DNA from: an uncultured Erysipelotrichaceae bacterium
Lineage (GTDB): Bacteria; Bacillota_I; Bacilli_A; RF39; UBA660
Length of the DNA: 52,967 nt
Assembly (NCBI GenBank): GCA_902803685.1
Contig: CADCQR010000024.1
Coordinates: 1 to 52,967 of the forward strand
Direction: 5' to 3'
The translations under genes and the position numbers were made by a program. The notes under the pieces were generated by a model that saw only the letters and a program-made list of their open reading frames with translations, had not been told where the DNA came from and made no database searches. The first letter of the stretch is position 1. The number at the start of each line of letters is the position of its first letter. Below, piece by piece: positions 25,037 to 33,534 of the stretch.

Positions 25037-28000
25037 ATACTGATTTTTCTTTTTTACTTAGTAATGTAATGGTCATTAATAACATAGAAGAAACTACAAT
25101 TATGATACCTATTATTGTTAATGTTTTACTACTATTAGAGATTGTATTTGGAACGTTTACTTTTTGCTCTAATTTTTTATATTTGTAGATAACTTCTTGA
25201 TTATCTACTGTATATGTATATTCTTCATATTCTGGCTTTTCAACTACTTTGTATCCTTTAAATTCTTTTTCCTTTACATTTATTGTTTCTCCAACTAGGT
25301 TTGTTGTCTTTTTTGTTTCTAATTCTTTTATTTCTTTTCCTTGTTCATCAATCACTACATATCTTATGGTAATCTCTCCTGGTACACTGACTAATGTTTT
25401 TAAATCATTTTCTGCACTATCTTCATTGTTATCTAACTCTGTTTTTCCATTTACTTTATTTATTATTTTACGTATTGTCGGTGGAATATCATTATATTTT
25501 AATTTGATATTTTTTTCTATTTTCATTTCCGTTTCTTCTATACTTGTCACGTCTATATTTTCTATCCACGTTATTGTTTTGTTATCTTTGTCGTAGACTC
25601 CACCAGCTAATTCAGAGTTATTCTCATCTATTTTATAAGGTAAAATGTCTGTTAATGTGACCTTTCCTGTACCCAAGTAATCGCTTACTGCGATGCTATA
25701 TACTAATTTGTATTCTACTTCATCATCAACTGCTGTTATCTTACTTGTTCCTGTTTTATTTACATTTGTATTTAGCTTAGAATCTTTTTTTCGATAGTAA
25801 TATATTATACTTACTTCATTTTCATTTATTGTTCCAGTATAATTACTTGTTTTTTTCATTAATTCATAATTAGCTGGTATATTAGGTTGATAATCATTGT
25901 CTAAGTTATAATTATCTCCATACTCTTTTTCTATTTCTTTGTAATCAAATTCATTACTCTCGTTGTCAAATTCTATATATTTTACTTTGACTGAGGCACT
26001 CTTTTTTCTGATACCAAAATCTATATCGTTTGCTTCTAAAAGTTCACTTGTTGGAGAAACGTTTAGTGTTACTATTAAGTCTGTTTTCCCATTTCCATTA
26101 GCTTTTGATATATTTTTTTCTATAACCTCATAATTATCTGGTATTGAGAATTGTAAGAAGTAAGTTCCTTTAGCTACATCCTTAAATGAATATCTTCCTT
26201 CGTTGTCTGTAGTTGTAGTATTGATTACTTCTCCATTACTGTTTAATAAATTAACAGTTATCATTTTTAATAGTGTATCTTTTGAGGCATCATAGGTACC
26301 ATCTTTATCATTATCCACAAAGGCCTTACCTGATATATTTCTGGTAACGACTTTCGCAATGACTGTATTTGTTTTTATCGCTGATGATAGGTTGTCACAT
26401 GTCATATTTAATGAAAAGGCATATACATCCGCGGAATTATTGTCTGTAGGTATAAATTGCATGACAAAGCTTTTTTCTGTTTTTGCGGCAAGTTCTGGAA
26501 GAAGAGTCGCGACTGCTGTGGCATTGCTTGGTATTATTTCCCCTAATTGTACTTCTATCCATCTTGAATCGTTTTCTATATCTAAGTCTTTAATTATTAA
26601 CTTACCATACGCATCTTCTGTTAACCCAATTGCAGCTATATTTTTGGTTGTATAGAATATTTTTTGGCCTTCAATTTTGCTTATTACTTTTGATGTATAA
26701 ATTCCACTGTATTTTGAACCGTTATCATCATTATTTCTTGGTAAAATTTCAATTGTTTTTAGATTTTTTAATGTTTCTTCTGAGTTGTTTCCAATATTTG
26801 ATGTTATGGAGAATGATTCATTCTTTTCAACTACCGGTTTATCAATAGTTTTACTAGCTTTTGAGCCGGCTAAATTGGATATTACTACTCCATAATCGCT
26901 AGTTCTATATTTCTTTTCATCTCTTTTGTCTTCAGCGGTATATATAGTTGAACTGATATTTAGAGAAGCATTGTTTTCTAGCGATGCTGATATGTTCGCA
27001 GCAAATGTTATATTTGGATATTCAGGGGCGTTATGATTTACTTGCCAATCATTATATTCCCAAGTAATTTCGGTACTTCCGTCCGATTTTACCGTCACCT
27101 TCTTAGGCTCTTTATTAGCGCTTCTGTTACTATATGTAAGGCCTTTAGGTATTATAGCTCTTACTGTTACAACATCTATTATTTGATCGTTAGCACTGGC
27201 TGTTTTGCCATTTGTTAAAGTTGGAGTTATTTTCAAGTTTATATTGTTGTCTTTGACATCATAAGCAGATTTAATATTACCTGATGCATCAATATCAAGC
27301 GATATTAAAGACACCTTGGTTGTACAACCTATCATAATAAATGTTTCCCCTAATTGTGTTGGTGAATCATAACTTATAATTGCTCCATTTTCATTATATT
27401 TAGTTTTTTTAAATATTGAATCGTTATTATAATAATTTGTTCCGCCATATTTATAAGCAATTGTTTTCTCTGCATCCACATAGACTCTTCCTTTGTTGAA
27501 CATCATCGTTGTTTTACCAATATCATTGGAATCTACATGAGCAATGAATTTATTATTAAATGTATATCTAATTCCATTACCTCTATTATTAACAAACCAT
27601 AAGTAGAATGCAGTAACTTTTCCATGCTCGGCAGCTTCCTCTATTGTACTATACCAGTTAAAATCTTCATAAACCGCCGCTTGCATTTTCTTTTCATCTA
27701 TTAAACCTTCCATCGGAGCTGCCTTATATACCCCAAATTGAATTACATTATCTCTGGTATCATAATCTGGATTACCATATTTATTAAATTGGGAGATAGT
27801 ATAATAATTTTTAGAATCATATTTAATAATCTCAAAGATATTTGGATTCCAAAATAACAAGTTATCACTACCGCCTTCATATATTCCGTCATTTACATCA
27901 GTTTGAATCCAAGAGGTTAATACTCTTCCATCATATATATATGCATCAGATGTCCTATAGTCAGCCAAGTTAGTACCAAGATGAACACCAAAATTTCCTT

Positions 28001-29465
28001 TTACTCTTTTATCCATCTGAAAAGCAATACTATTATTGTTTAATGTTACATCTTTTATAATTCCATTATTATTTGAATTAATAGTTACATTTTGTGCAGA
28101 AAGTGTACTATATTTGCTATCTACTACATTTACTACAACCGTATAATCGTATTCTATGTCTGAATTATCATCATAATATGGACTAAATAATTCAATATTT
28201 TCTACGGCAAAATATCCTGTATTATTTCCCATTACAATATAATCGGCAGCAGCAAATTCTGGAAAGATACCATTTAATACATAATTATTAAATTTTATAT
28301 TTATCTTGTTATCGTTAATTGATGTACTAATATTACCAGAATCCTGAACAGATTTGTCACTTGCCGTTCCTAGTCCTTGCTTACCTGCTGGCAAATGGTA
28401 ACCATGATTATGCAGTTTATTAGCTGGATAAAATCCTGGAGCTGATAAATCCATATTTTTACTATAAGCAATCAAAGATGTACCATTAGCTAATCCAGTG
28501 GCTCCTTCAGTATTTGCGTCAATTGTCTTATAGCCTTCATTTGTATGCGTGTCACTATATTTATACAGAAGCTCAAGATTTATCTCAAACTCACCAACTG
28601 GATATTCTACACCTCGTAAATCACCAAATGTACTGACATCTTGTTTCAATGCCACACCTACTGAAAATGAGTAATATCCTCCGTTTTGGCCATCTTTCTT
28701 ATCATTTTGATTTAGATTTGATTTACATAGTGCTATATCATATGATGGATGCCCGCTAATGATTGTGGTTCTTGTATCTTTTTGTGTAATTGAACTAGCA
28801 CCACTTGTACTATCATCCGGTTTATTTCCTTCCATCCACACTTCAAATTCTGGGGCCATTTCGGGAGTAACTTCTTTTTTATAACCATCTACTCTAACTG
28901 TAAAACTTAAGTTTTGATTTGCATTCGTAACACTTACTCCACTTGGGACGTGATACTCTGCGTATATTTCTGTTTTGTCATTTGAATATTTTACGTTTTG
29001 CATCCACGCATCTTGTTCCCAGCGCATTAAGGTTATATCGCCTTGATTAGGTAACTTGGCACGTACTTTTATTACTCCACCCTGAAAAACTGAAGCTGGA
29101 GTTACACCACTGTGCTCGGTATTGGGGCTAATTCCAAGTTCTACATTATACTTCATGACGTCAAATGTTCTTACGTAATCATCGTTATCAGCTACATCAA
29201 CACCATCAGAGCTGGAAACAGAACCGGTATTAAATGGTGCTGTTCCTGTGATTCTACTTTTTATGTTCAGATGTTCTATTCTCATTTTGTCGTAAGCTTC
29301 TCGTCTTTCTTCTGATAAGTTGTAATAATCCATTTTTTGTATAATAAACTTGTATGATTTTAGGTAAAAACTTTCACCCTTAAAAATTGGTAACGTTAGT
29401 AATCCTAATAATACAATAATAACTATTATGCATTTAATTATTTTTCGATTTAAAAACTTTGTCAT
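25035..29465 (-). CDS. Large sortase-anchored surface protein with SdrD-B and MucBP-like domains
   Basis: About 1476 residues. An N-terminal hydrophobic helix (IIKCIIVIIVLLGLLTLPIF) exports or anchors it. The first 1000 residues are beta-rich and not recognised; they include VRTFDVMKYNVELGI-type DUF11-like strands. Residues about 1040-1112 form an SdrD-B/Cna-B-like domain (SGKAFVDNDKDGTYDASKD, DNEGRYSFKDVAKGTYFL). Two MucBP-like modules flank a DUF11-like domain: VKVKYIEFDNE...IIYYYRKK and ITIRYVVIDEQGKEI...VIYKYKK. The C-terminus has VPNTIS, a hydrophobic helix and KKEKSV, which fits a sorting signal although the pentapeptide is not LPxTG. The sortase at 51942-52634 is a candidate partner. 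ATG 29465 was preferred to GTG 29477. An adhesin or coat role is likely; the ligand is unknown. Confidence 0.82.
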   Translation of the reverse strand: MTKFLNRKIIKCIIVIIVLLGLLTLPIFKGESFYLKSYKFIIQKMDYYNLSEERREAYDKMRIEHLNIKSRITGTAPFNTGSVSSSDGVDVADNDDYVRTFDVMKYNVELGISPNTEHSGVTPASVFQGGVIKVRAKLPNQGDITLMRWEQDAWMQNVKYSNDKTEIYAEYHVPSGVSVTNANQNLSFTVRVDGYKKEVTPEMAPEFEVWMEGNKPDDSTSGASSITQKDTRTTIISGHPSYDIALCKSNLNQNDKKDGQNGGYYSFSVGVALKQDVSTFGDLRGVEYPVGEFEINLELLYKYSDTHTNEGYKTIDANTEGATGLANGTSLIAYSKNMDLSAPGFYPANKLHNHGYHLPAGKQGLGTASDKSVQDSGNISTSINDNKINIKFNNYVLNGIFPEFAAADYIVMGNNTGYFAVENIELFSPYYDDNSDIEYDYTVVVNVVDSKYSTLSAQNVTINSNNNGIIKDVTLNNNSIAFQMDKRVKGNFGVHLGTNLADYRTSDAYIYDGRVLTSWIQTDVNDGIYEGGSDNLLFWNPNIFEIIKYDSKNYYTISQFNKYGNPDYDTRDNVIQFGVYKAAPMEGLIDEKKMQAAVYEDFNWYSTIEEAAEHGKVTAFYLWFVNNRGNGIRYTFNNKFIAHVDSNDIGKTTMMFNKGRVYVDAEKTIAYKYGGTNYYNNDSIFKKTKYNENGAIISYDSPTQLGETFIMIGCTTKVSLISLDIDASGNIKSAYDVKDNNINLKITPTLTNGKTASANDQIIDVVTVRAIIPKGLTYSNRSANKEPKKVTVKSDGSTEITWEYNDWQVNHNAPEYPNITFAANISASLENNASLNISSTIYTAEDKRDEKKYRTSDYGVVISNLAGSKASKTIDKPVVEKNESFSITSNIGNNSEETLKNLKTIEILPRNNDDNGSKYSGIYTSKVISKIEGQKIFYTTKNIAAIGLTEDAYGKLIIKDLDIENDSRWIEVQLGEIIPSNATAVATLLPELAAKTEKSFVMQFIPTDNNSADVYAFSLNMTCDNLSSAIKTNTVIAKVVTRNISGKAFVDNDKDGTYDASKDTLLKMITVNLLNSNGEVINTTTTDNEGRYSFKDVAKGTYFLQFSIPDNYEVIEKNISKANGNGKTDLIVTLNVSPTSELLEANDIDFGIRKKSASVKVKYIEFDNESNEFDYKEIEKEYGDNYNLDNDYQPNIPANYELMKKTSNYTGTINENEVSIIYYYRKKDSKLNTNVNKTGTSKITAVDDEVEYKLVYSIAVSDYLGTGKVTLTDILPYKIDENNSELAGGVYDKDNKTITWIENIDVTSIEETEMKIEKNIKLKYNDIPPTIRKIINKVNGKTELDNNEDSAENDLKTLVSVPGEITIRYVVIDEQGKEIKELETKKTTNLVGETINVKEKEFKGYKVVEKPEYEEYTYTVDNQEVIYKYKKLEQKVNVPNTISNSSKTLTIIGIIIVVSSMLLMTITLLSKKEKSV

Positions 29466-29490
29466 AATACACCACACCTATTCTAATCAA

Positions 29491-29519
29491 AGTATATAAT
29501 AAAACTTTTTTAAAGTCTA
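29491..29519 (-). promoter_or_regulatory. Promoter of the large surface-protein gene
   Basis: On the minus strand a -35 TAGACT (29519-29514), a 17-nt spacer and a -10 TATACT (29496-29491) lie about 26 nt before ATG 29465. It follows the hairpin that ends the GH73 gene, so the gene is transcribed alone. Confidence 0.65.
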
Positions 29520-29528
29520 TTATGAACT

Positions 29529-29558
29529 AAAAAATCTCATAAAAATTTATGAGATTTT
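29529..29558 (-). terminator. Intrinsic terminator after the GH73 gene
   Basis: AAAATCTCATAAA and TTTATGAGATTTT form a 13-bp perfect stem with a 2-nt loop, followed on the minus strand by a T tract. It overlaps the GH73 stop codon. Confidence 0.85.
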
Positions 29559-32500
29559 ATTTTATAGTTAATTCAATTCTATTATTCCTTTTTGAATTTC
29601 TACTAACTAAATATGTTTTATCATTTATTACTTTTTCTATATCATCTAATGCTTCAAAATCATCAATTATTTCCCCATAGTCTGCAGCATCTAGTGTTTT
29701 AGTATAGACTTGTAATGAGTATGTTCCTTTTGGTAAATCTGAAATATCAATTTCTTTATCATACCAAGCAAGTTTTTTACTTTTATTATCTCTGCACAAT
29801 ACATCATATAGCGCATTATTACTATAACCTAAATCAAAGTAGTACTGTTTATATGTTTTTGTGTTCTCTACAATTAACTTTCTGGATAGTAATAAACCAT
29901 CACTATATGTACCTCCATAATTATATGATGTTCCTACTAGATGCAGTCTATTTCCAACAAATGAAATTGTATCATGGTCATTTATCATATTTCTGTATGT
30001 TGGTGCTGATGATAAGGTATATACCTCATCTCTAATGGAAAGATCCATTTGCTGTGTTTTTAAGTCTTGATGTACTCTGAATGTGTACCCATGTATTGAA
30101 TCTTCCCCACGCCTTGAGATATTATTATTAAAAGCATTATCTACAATCACTTCTGTATAGTAATTTCCTTTAACTGCTTTCAAATATAAATCATAATCAC
30201 CGTTTTTTATTTTACTAAAGTCCAATTGACCTTTAAACCAAGAATTACTATAGTCAAAATCATCCACTTTTCCTATATCAAAAGGAGTATTAGAAATCCA
30301 AGAAGGTAGTAATATTTCATATTCTTCTAGGTTATCTTTATTTTTTAAGACTAAATAGTAAGATGCCTCGCTCTCATTATCCTGATTTAATATTATCGTA
30401 TATCCGGACATAGTATATCTTTTTGTATTTTTATCAAAAGTTAGTTCTTCTAGATAAAATTCTCCAACTTCCTTAGTTAATTCTTTGTTGTCCTTTGGTG
30501 GTAAAACTGGCTTATCATCGATATTTTCTTCTACAGTTACTATTATTGTCTTCTCTACTGTTTGTTTATATGAGTCTGTTACCTGGTAAGTTACTTCATA
30601 TTTACCTGGAGTTTTTATATCGACTTTATTTTTTATCACTTTGATTTTATTTGTTATGTCTCCGTCCTCTTTGTCTGTTGCGGTTACATCTTTTAATGAA
30701 TCAAAATTTTCATTCTGTTTAATCGTCTTATCTGTTGCGATTATAATTGGTTTTTCATTTTCTTTTACGATTACTTTAATTGTCTTCTTGGTTGTTTGAT
30801 TATATGAATCAGTTACTTCATATATTATTGAATATATCCCAGCTACTTTATTATTAACATTACTTGTTTTTACAATTTTAGCAGTTAAGTCTTTATCTTC
30901 TTTATCTGCTGCGGTTACATTTTCTACTAACTCTTGTCCAATAAATATTTCTATGTCTTCTGCTGAAATAACGGGTTCTTCGTTTTTAATAACATTAATA
31001 TTAATTGTCTTTGTAACAGTCAAATTACTACTATCTGTTACTTCGTAAACTATAGAATACTTTCCAACTGTATTAATATCCAAATTATTAGATCTAACTT
31101 TAATACTTTTTGTTAGATTGCCATCTTCTACATCGGTTGCAGTTACGTCATCCAATGCATCAAATTTTGTACCTTGAACTACGTTTTTATCACTTGCATA
31201 TATAACAGGGAAATTATCAGTATTGACTACACCAACTTTTTCTATATAAACGTATGGTGCTTCTGCCAATGTCCAGCCAAATTCATAGGTAGTTTCTGAA
31301 ATATCTACTGGTACTTTGTACCATTTGTCGCCGTCTACTGTTCTTTCTTCAAGAATTGGTACATAACTATTAGTAAATAAACCACTGATTAATGTTTCTT
31401 TTATATCTTCTGTTGTTGAGTTTACCCATGTGTATTGATTGCCCGGAGCAGTTACACTACTCTTTCCATAGGCTTTATTAGTTATCTTGATTGCGCTAGC
31501 TTTTACCCAGTGCTTTTGAGAATATTTATAATCACTCGTTACTAGGTATGATACGACTTTGTTATTTTCATCATAAGCTACGCTATATATAATTACATAT
31601 CTGTTTTTTGCTAACGTTTGATTCTTTTTACTTTGCAAACTTGAATCGTAATAGAAATCTGTCTTTTCAGTAGAAATACCTACTTTTGGTTTAAATACAG
31701 TATTATCTATCAAAAGGTCATATTTGTAATCGCTATCTAGATAATCTGTTACAGAGTTAGGTGATATGAATCCATTTTTACCTTTATTAATTTTTTCTAT
31801 TTTTGATGCAGGTATGTATACTGTTCTATTCCAGTTGTAGTCGCCTTTTATTTCATTATAGTTATTATCAACATTTATATCACTAACTACTTCGTACCAT
31901 ATATTACTACCATCTACTGTGTCACCCTTTTTTTCACTTACGATGACAACGGCATCTTCTGCTTCTGGGTACTCGTATATGAATTTGGCGCTACTACTTG
32001 GTGCAGAATAGGCATTCACAGCAGATTTAACTACTCCTAACTGATAATAGTTATAGTCCTGAAGTCCTTTTGCTTTATCAAATGAATAATAATTAGCAGC
32101 CATTTTCTCTGACCAATAGGTATCTGAGGCATATTTTACGTTCATACCAATCCATTTATCTCCAAATTGTGGTCCAAAATATCTCCAGTCTCTAGCATGG
32201 GCGTACCCATTGGTTATCCACTTAGAAGCATAACCTAAAATACTACTAGAAAATGTGGCATACCAATTTGCCGCTTGCGTTGGATTTGAATCTACTGCAT
32301 TCAGACCAAATCCATTATTCTTATTTATCGCCAAATTACTTCTTCCATTTCCTGTTTCATTTCTACTAAGGGATAAGGATAGTAAGGCATTTACACCGTA
32401 TTTTTGTTGAGCATAGTAAAAATATGTTCCAGAACCATATAATCTAGAAGAACCATTTATACTTCCATTACCAAAGGCGTCCATGGTAATACCAAGGTTA

Positions 32501-33318
32501 TTTCGTATATATTCGTCTATATTTATACTAGAATATGTTGTTTTGGTATGATTTGAAAGATACATATAATAATTATAGTATTTATCATTTTTGTTATAGG
32601 CATTGTTGTAGTTACCATTTTTATAATCTTTAATTAATTTTATTATATCTTTGTAAAAATAGTGTCCATCATAACTATAATAGATTCCTGGCTCTAGCAT
32701 ATCTGGCTTTGGACCAATAGTACTCCCTGCGTTACCATAATAGTCATTTTGGATTTTTGCAACATAGTTATGTCTAATATAATCATCAGTAACTGTATAA
32801 TAACTTTTTGATTTTACCCAAGTAATTGGTACTATTTCGTAGGCTCTTTCTGTAATCCAACCTGTATAATTTGCTAATCTTACTTTTGCAGTCCAATTTC
32901 CTTTGCTGTTTAAGTTAGTTTCAAGAAGCGCTCCGTCTACACCGCCATACAAAGAACCGGTATCCATGTAAGTATAAGAGCTTCCATTTAATTCACTATT
33001 GTTATAGAAATATGTTAAAGTTTCTGGGTTAACACTTAAATCAAGTAAAGCAACGTTAGCATCTACTATTTTTACTTTATCTTTTACCCTTGTCATTATA
33101 GCAAGATCATCATCAGCTGCTTCTTTCATTTTGTTCTTTGCTTCAATAAAGGTTTGATGGCATGATAAAATTTCTATAGTTCCATCTTGTTTAAAATGTG
33201 AAAGTTCATATGTTCCACATAAATTTCTATTTTCATATTCCGTTACAGAGTATGCCATTATTTTTTTGGGTAATAAAATAAAGCAAATAAATAATAAAAC
33301 TATAAATCTTTTTTTCAT
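29557..33318 (-). CDS. Secreted GH73-type N-acetylglucosaminidase with SH3-like and Ig-like (DUF5011) repeats
   Basis: 1253 residues. A signal peptide (KKRFIVLLFICFILLPKKIMA) is followed by a variable segment and a GH73 domain at about residues 255-430. SLSRNETGNGRSNL near residue 314 carries the likely catalytic Glu, and NNGFGLNAVDSNP, NWYATFSSSILGYASKWI follow as in LytD/AtlA-type glucosaminidases. SH3-like wall-binding segments (VKSAVNAYSAPSSSAKFIYE; KWYKVPVDI) cover about 440-690. Three DUF5011/Ig-like repeats (VTATDVEDGNLTKSI, VTAADKEDKDLTAKI, VTATDKEDGDITNKI) cover about 703-930. The last 300 residues are beta-rich and unrecognised. There is no sorting signal, so wall contact is presumably through the repeats. 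It should cut the glycan backbone of peptidoglycan during growth or separation. GGTGGTGATGAG precedes ATG 33318. Confidence 0.85.
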   Translation of the reverse strand: MKKRFIVLLFICFILLPKKIMAYSVTEYENRNLCGTYELSHFKQDGTIEILSCHQTFIEAKNKMKEAADDDLAIMTRVKDKVKIVDANVALLDLSVNPETLTYFYNNSELNGSSYTYMDTGSLYGGVDGALLETNLNSKGNWTAKVRLANYTGWITERAYEIVPITWVKSKSYYTVTDDYIRHNYVAKIQNDYYGNAGSTIGPKPDMLEPGIYYSYDGHYFYKDIIKLIKDYKNGNYNNAYNKNDKYYNYYMYLSNHTKTTYSSINIDEYIRNNLGITMDAFGNGSINGSSRLYGSGTYFYYAQQKYGVNALLSLSLSRNETGNGRSNLAINKNNGFGLNAVDSNPTQAANWYATFSSSILGYASKWITNGYAHARDWRYFGPQFGDKWIGMNVKYASDTYWSEKMAANYYSFDKAKGLQDYNYYQLGVVKSAVNAYSAPSSSAKFIYEYPEAEDAVVIVSEKKGDTVDGSNIWYEVVSDINVDNNYNEIKGDYNWNRTVYIPASKIEKINKGKNGFISPNSVTDYLDSDYKYDLLIDNTVFKPKVGISTEKTDFYYDSSLQSKKNQTLAKNRYVIIYSVAYDENNKVVSYLVTSDYKYSQKHWVKASAIKITNKAYGKSSVTAPGNQYTWVNSTTEDIKETLISGLFTNSYVPILEERTVDGDKWYKVPVDISETTYEFGWTLAEAPYVYIEKVGVVNTDNFPVIYASDKNVVQGTKFDALDDVTATDVEDGNLTKSIKVRSNNLDINTVGKYSIVYEVTDSSNLTVTKTININVIKNEEPVISAEDIEIFIGQELVENVTAADKEDKDLTAKIVKTSNVNNKVAGIYSIIYEVTDSYNQTTKKTIKVIVKENEKPIIIATDKTIKQNENFDSLKDVTATDKEDGDITNKIKVIKNKVDIKTPGKYEVTYQVTDSYKQTVEKTIIVTVEENIDDKPVLPPKDNKELTKEVGEFYLEELTFDKNTKRYTMSGYTIILNQDNESEASYYLVLKNKDNLEEYEILLPSWISNTPFDIGKVDDFDYSNSWFKGQLDFSKIKNGDYDLYLKAVKGNYYTEVIVDNAFNNNISRRGEDSIHGYTFRVHQDLKTQQMDLSIRDEVYTLSSAPTYRNMINDHDTISFVGNRLHLVGTSYNYGGTYSDGLLLSRKLIVENTKTYKQYYFDLGYSNNALYDVLCRDNKSKKLAWYDKEIDISDLPKGTYSLQVYTKTLDAADYGEIIDDFEALDDIEKVINDKTYLVSRNSKRNNRIELTIK

Positions 33319-33472
33319 CTCATCACCACCAATCCTTTTATATTCTAGTTACTCTTCTATTATAATTTTAACATTTTTTTGGAATAAAGTCTTTGTATGT
33401 GGATTAACATATATTGCTTTTACATAAGTTTACATAAAATATGCGATAGTCTTTTATTGACTTTTTCGCTTC

Positions 33473-33501
33473 TTGATAAATAAGTATTATTTAGTTATAA
33501 T
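33473..33501 (+). promoter_or_regulatory. Promoter of the LCP-family gene
   Basis: TTGATA (33473-33478), a 17-nt spacer and a perfect TATAAT (33496-33501). A strong AGGAGG site (33523-33528) lies 6 nt before ATG 33535. Confidence 0.85.
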
Positions 33502-33534
33502 TTATGATAGATATTTCTGTTTAGGAGGCTAAAT

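Noticed and set aside
33319..33420. Promoter for the GH73 gene around a TATAAT in the divergent gap.
   Set aside because: The -10 is good, but the best -35 at 17 nt (TTATTC) is poor, so I did not list it as a feature, although a promoter must lie in this gap.
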